A stretch of DNA of 64,000 nucleotides from Xanthomarina arctica (lineage in GTDB: Bacteria > Bacteroidota > Bacteroidia > Flavobacteriales > Flavobacteriaceae), in NCBI RefSeq assembly GCF_014638915.1, contig NZ_BMFQ01000003.1, positions 372,001 through 436,000 on the forward strand, written 5' to 3'. The translations under genes were made by a program, and so were the position numbers. The notes below the pieces were generated by a model. It was given only the letters and a program-made list of their open reading frames with translations. It made no database searches and was not told where the DNA came from. How positions within the stretch are numbered: the first letter of the stretch is position 1; every line of letters starts with the position of its first letter. Of this stretch, positions 61,562 through 64,000 are shown in pieces.

Positions 61562-61590
61562 CAAAGTTATTACTAAATTTTAAGGCACAA
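61562..61590 (-). promoter_or_regulatory. Promoter of the candidate small RNA (TTG-N18-TAACTTTG)
   Basis: On the minus strand, TTG (61588-61590), an 18-base spacer and TAACTTTG (61562-61569), a full match to the -33/-7 pattern. It diverges from the helicase promoter. Confidence 0.75.
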
Positions 61591-61677
61591 GATAAATTTC
61601 TCTTTTTTTTATGATTTTTTTTCGGAAGTCATTATTCCCATTTAAATATTATAAAAATGAAAATATAATTTTAGAAA

Positions 61678-61706
61678 TTGAATCTTTTAAAATTCAACTA
61701 TCTTTG
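61678..61706 (+). promoter_or_regulatory. Promoter of the DEAD-box helicase gene (TTG-N18-TATCTTTG)
   Basis: TTG (61678-61680), 18-base spacer, TATCTTTG (61699-61706). The expected start of transcription is near 61713, which leaves about 10 bases of leader before ATG 61723 and excludes the in-frame TTG at 61678 as a start codon. Confidence 0.8.
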
Positions 61707-61722
61707 TAGAAAATATGAATAC

Positions 61723-62964
61723 ATGTCGTTTAAAGACTTACAACTTATTGATCCCCTTTTAAAAGCCATTGAAGAACAAGGTTATAAAACACCTACTCAA
61801 GTTCAAAAAAAAACCATTCCATTAGTTTTAGCAAAGAAGGATGTTATTACTTCTGCTCAAACAGGAACTGGAAAAACAGCTGCTTTTGCTTTGCCTATAT
61901 TACAGTTGCTTTCTGAAAAACCAGAAGCTTCCAGAGGTGGAAAAACAATTAAGGCGGTTATTGTAAGTCCTACTAGAGAATTGGCACTTCAAATTGGGAA
62001 TAATTTTAAAGCTTACGGTAGACATACGCATCTAAGATCCACGGTTATTTTTGGTGGGACTCCTATTGAACCTCAAATAGATGTTTTAACTAAAGGTGTT
62101 GATATTTTAGTAGCGACTCCTGGACGTTTAATCGATTTACAAAAACAAGAATTTATTGACCTCGATGATGTTGAAATACTGGTTTTAGACGAAGCCGATT
62201 TAATGTTAGACATGGGATTTATTGATGATGTTAAGAAAATTGTTAGTTTATGTCCGAAAGAAAAACAAATTTTATTGTTTTCGGCAACCATGCCATATAA
62301 AGTAGAGCAATTAGCAAATACTATTTTAAATACGCCAGAACGTATAGAGATTCATACCACTTTATCTTCTGCAAATAATATTGGTCAAGTTTTATATTAC
62401 GTACCAAAACGAAATAAAATAGAACTGTGTTTACACTTATTACGAAATGAAATAAAAGGAAGTATTTTAATTTTTAGACGCACCAAATTTGGAGTTGATA
62501 AATTAGAGCAGACTTTATTAAAAAACGAATATCAGGTAGAAACGCTTCATGGAGATAAGTCTCAAGGCGATAGACAAACAGCTTTAAAAAAGTTTAAAAG
62601 CGGAGGCGTAAATATCCTGATTGCTACGGATGTTGCGGCACGTGGGATAGATATCAATGAATTGGATGCTGTAATCAATTTCGATTTACCTAATATTCCT
62701 GAAACTTATGTCCATAGAATTGGTAGAACTGGACGTGCAGGAAATTCTGGAATGTCTTACTCTTTTTGTGCTGCAGACGAGAAAACCTATGTGCAAAGCA
62801 TACAACAGTTGCTACAAATACAAATTCCTGTTGAAGAAGCACATCCTTATCCGTTAGATCCAAATACAAAAGCTGAAATTCATAAATCGAGCCAAACCAC
62901 TAGTAACCATAAAAAAGGACGTAAAAGCGCCGCTTCAAGAAAGAAAAAGAAACGTTGGTATTAA
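61723..62964 (+). CDS. DEAD-box RNA helicase (RhlE-like)
   Basis: A 413-residue ATP-dependent RNA helicase. The Q motif (GYKTPTQVQ), I (AQTGTGKT), Ia (PTRELA), GG, TPGR, II (DEAD), III (SAT), IV (ILIFRRT), V (ATDVAARGID) and VI (HRIGRTGRAG) are all intact. The C-terminal tail is short and basic (KKGRKSAASRKKKKRWY), probably for RNA binding. Such helicases act in ribosome assembly and cold-stress RNA metabolism. The chosen start MSFKDLQLIDPLL is the family start. Confidence 0.95.
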   Translation: MSFKDLQLIDPLLKAIEEQGYKTPTQVQKKTIPLVLAKKDVITSAQTGTGKTAAFALPILQLLSEKPEASRGGKTIKAVIVSPTRELALQIGNNFKAYGRHTHLRSTVIFGGTPIEPQIDVLTKGVDILVATPGRLIDLQKQEFIDLDDVEILVLDEADLMLDMGFIDDVKKIVSLCPKEKQILLFSATMPYKVEQLANTILNTPERIEIHTTLSSANNIGQVLYYVPKRNKIELCLHLLRNEIKGSILIFRRTKFGVDKLEQTLLKNEYQVETLHGDKSQGDRQTALKKFKSGGVNILIATDVAARGIDINELDAVINFDLPNIPETYVHRIGRTGRAGNSGMSYSFCAADEKTYVQSIQQLLQIQIPVEEAHPYPLDPNTKAEIHKSSQTTSNHKKGRKSAASRKKKKRWY

Positions 62965-62965
62965 T

Positions 62966-63014
62966 TTATTGGATGTTGTAGAGTTGTTAGCTGTTGGGTG
63001 TAGAGTCTCTGGCT
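62966..63014. repeat. Degenerate short repeat after the helicase stop
   Basis: Right after TAA, GATGTTGTAGAGTTGTTAG and CTGTTGGGTGTAGAGTCTC are imperfect copies of a GTTGTAGAGT-like unit. It resembles the other short arrays found just after stop codons in this window. Confidence 0.5.
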
Positions 63015-63018
63015 TTAT

Positions 63019-63429
63019 TTAATTAGAATTTAGTCTTTTATCAAAATAACTTTTAAGCATGGGTATTTGTATACAAACCATCATACTTAAAAGCATGATG
63101 CCATACATGGTTGTTGTTCCTAATTTAAATCCAGAAAACGGATTGGAAAACTTCAGCTTAGAAATAAGATTGAAATCTTTGGTAATAAACCAACTATTTT
63201 GTTGTGTATCTGCAGAAAGAAGGACAAATAGAATCAATGCAATTACACTTGCAAAAACAGCAAACCAAACCTTCTTGGAAATTAAAGGCTCATAAACTGT
63301 TACTTTACTTTTAGCAGTAACCTGTTGCATGACAAGAGATGTAAAATCAAATGAAGGAGATTCTAAAACAGAATCCTTCATGGCTTTATCCACTAGTTTT
63401 TCTATGTATTTATCTACGTTCTCTTTCAT
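63019..63429 (-). CDS. Single-gene partner of the ECF sigma factor, membrane protein of unknown function
   Basis: A 136-residue protein from ATG 63429, overlapping the sigma factor stop by 20 bases, so the two are translationally coupled. An N-terminal helical soluble part (MKENVDKYIEKLVDKAMKD, about 1-45) precedes two hydrophobic segments (about 53-73 and 108-127). It has the position and layout expected of an anti-sigma factor, but no zinc-binding HxxxCxxC motif is visible, so the regulatory role is inferred from context. Confidence 0.75.
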   Translation of the reverse strand: MKENVDKYIEKLVDKAMKDSVLESPSFDFTSLVMQQVTAKSKVTVYEPLISKKVWFAVFASVIALILFVLLSADTQQNSWFITKDFNLISKLKFSNPFSGFKLGTTTMYGIMLLSMMVCIQIPMLKSYFDKRLNSN

Positions 63430-64000
63430 AATGCTCAATAATTTCGGGTTCCAAACGCTCTTTTAAAATAGCTGTTAATTTTTTTCTACTCCTAAAGAGT
63501 TTCACTTTTACGTTATTAGCTGTTAAACCAACAACTTTCGCAATTTCATCTAAAGATTGATCTTCAAAATAATATAAAGTAATTAAAAAACTTTCTTCAC
63601 TTGGTAACAAATACAAACAATCCTGAATGGCTTGTTTACGTTCAGTGGCAACCATGTTTTCTAAAGCGTTATCTATGGTTTTTACTTGATGTTCTGTATA
63701 TTCATCAATAGCAACTTCGTTATATTTTCTTTTATTTTTTTTAATTCTATCTAAACAGGTATTATAAGCTACCTTATAAATCCAAGTCGAAAATTTTGAA
63801 TCGCCTTTAAATTTAGACAACGACTTATAGGCTTTTATAAAGGTATCTTGAGAAACTTCTTCTGCTTCTTCCCTATGTTTTAACATTCGTAACGCCAAAG
63901 TAAACACCAACTCTTTATACCGATCTACTAAAATTGCAAATGCATTCGTATCGCCTTCAGTAATTTGATTGATGAGTATTTGGTCGTTGTTGGTGGTCAT
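63410..64000 (-). CDS. ECF-type RNA polymerase sigma factor
   Basis: A 196-residue sigma-70-family factor. Region 2 is present (ILVDRYKELVFTLALRMLKHREEAEEVSQDTFIKAYKSLSKFKGDSKFSTWIYKVAYNTCLDRIKK, about 23-90), then a linker, then region 4 (CLYLLPSEESFLITLYYFEDQSLDEIAKVVGLTANNVKVKLFRSRKKL, about 128-175). No sigma 1 or 3 region exists. The ATG is the last codon of the window, so a longer N-terminus cannot be excluded, though region 2 is complete. The membrane partner follows, overlapping by 20 bases. Confidence 0.92.
   Translation of the reverse strand: MTTNNDQILINQITEGDTNAFAILVDRYKELVFTLALRMLKHREEAEEVSQDTFIKAYKSLSKFKGDSKFSTWIYKVAYNTCLDRIKKNKRKYNEVAIDEYTEHQVKTIDNALENMVATERKQAIQDCLYLLPSEESFLITLYYFEDQSLDEIAKVVGLTANNVKVKLFRSRKKLTAILKERLEPEIIEHYERERR

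Noticed and set aside
61678-61722. 15-residue N-terminal extension of the helicase from TTG 61678
   Set aside because: It coincides with the -33 and -7 promoter elements; the family start is MSFKDL at 61723.

Overview
The window looks like chromosomal DNA of a member of the Bacteroidota, most likely a marine-type Flavobacteriaceae; I cannot name the genus. The evidence is the low G+C content, type IX secretion C-terminal sorting domains on the LRR protein and the subtilase, many upstream regions carrying the Bacteroidota -7 element TAnnTTTG (with a -33 TTG 18-19 bases away in the best cases), the order rpmB-rpmG-DUF4295-ftsY-rimO, a bacillithiol gene (bshC), and lipoproteins with acidic residues after the cysteine. 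No rRNA, tRNA, prophage, transposase or CRISPR array is visible. Most of the window is ordinary core genome packed in short operons.

Layout. 0-6.4 kb: end of a DUF2911 protein, meaB, a nucleotide-sugar epimerase, then a tightly overlapping three-gene operon (GT2, tandem LAB_N membrane protein, ArnT-like GT39) facing a PAP2 phosphatase, which together look like lipid-linked sugar synthesis and transfer to a surface glycolipid. 6.4-7.4 kb: a repeat-rich island bounded by near-perfect 31-bp inverted repeats. It holds 14 perfect copies of a 9-bp repeat, a 16-bp array, a small acidic protein and a four-helix-bundle (23S intervening-sequence type) protein. 7.4-16.9 kb: MATE exporter, two paralogous secreted MORN-like/TonB_C-like proteins, an LRR T9SS cargo protein, nitronate monooxygenase, a T9SS subtilase, mnmA and a MORN-like protein. 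17.2-28.6 kb: yidC, pyrG, DUF3820, DUF922 protease, LysM receptor-like lipoprotein, guaA, a PLP decarboxylase and bshC.

28.7-34.6 kb (mostly + strand): miaE, DUF2975 with its Xre regulator, a frameshifted YdeI-like gene ending in a perfect CDGSH motif, an M14 peptidase and a HigBA toxin-antitoxin pair with a palindromic operator. 34.9-42.4 kb (mostly - strand): rimO, ftsY, DUF4295, rpmG, rpmB, CinA, an orphan Hpt protein, an FAH-family hydrolase and a DEDDh exonuclease. 42.6-49.7 kb: SdpR/SdpI with operator, a zinc-ribbon methyltransferase, a 2-oxoacid dehydrogenase E2, a GT2, recR, a sodium symporter and a CoA-binding protein. 50.1-64.0 kb: a KAS III, an OmpA lipoprotein, an S9 peptidase, a GMC oxidoreductase, htpG, an EEP nuclease, YitT, a DEAD-box helicase, and an ECF sigma factor with a membrane partner at the right edge.

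The most unusual signals are non-coding: (i) the inverted-repeat-bounded repeat island and its relatives placed exactly over stop codons elsewhere; (ii) a candidate small RNA with its own promoter and terminator at 61.43-61.56 kb, next to a strong terminator ending 11 bases before the yitT start; (iii) a sigma-54-like signal before htpG; (iv) twin terminator units at 49.85-50.08 kb; and (v) a duplicated leader with an (AAT)7 microsatellite in front of secreted-protein genes.
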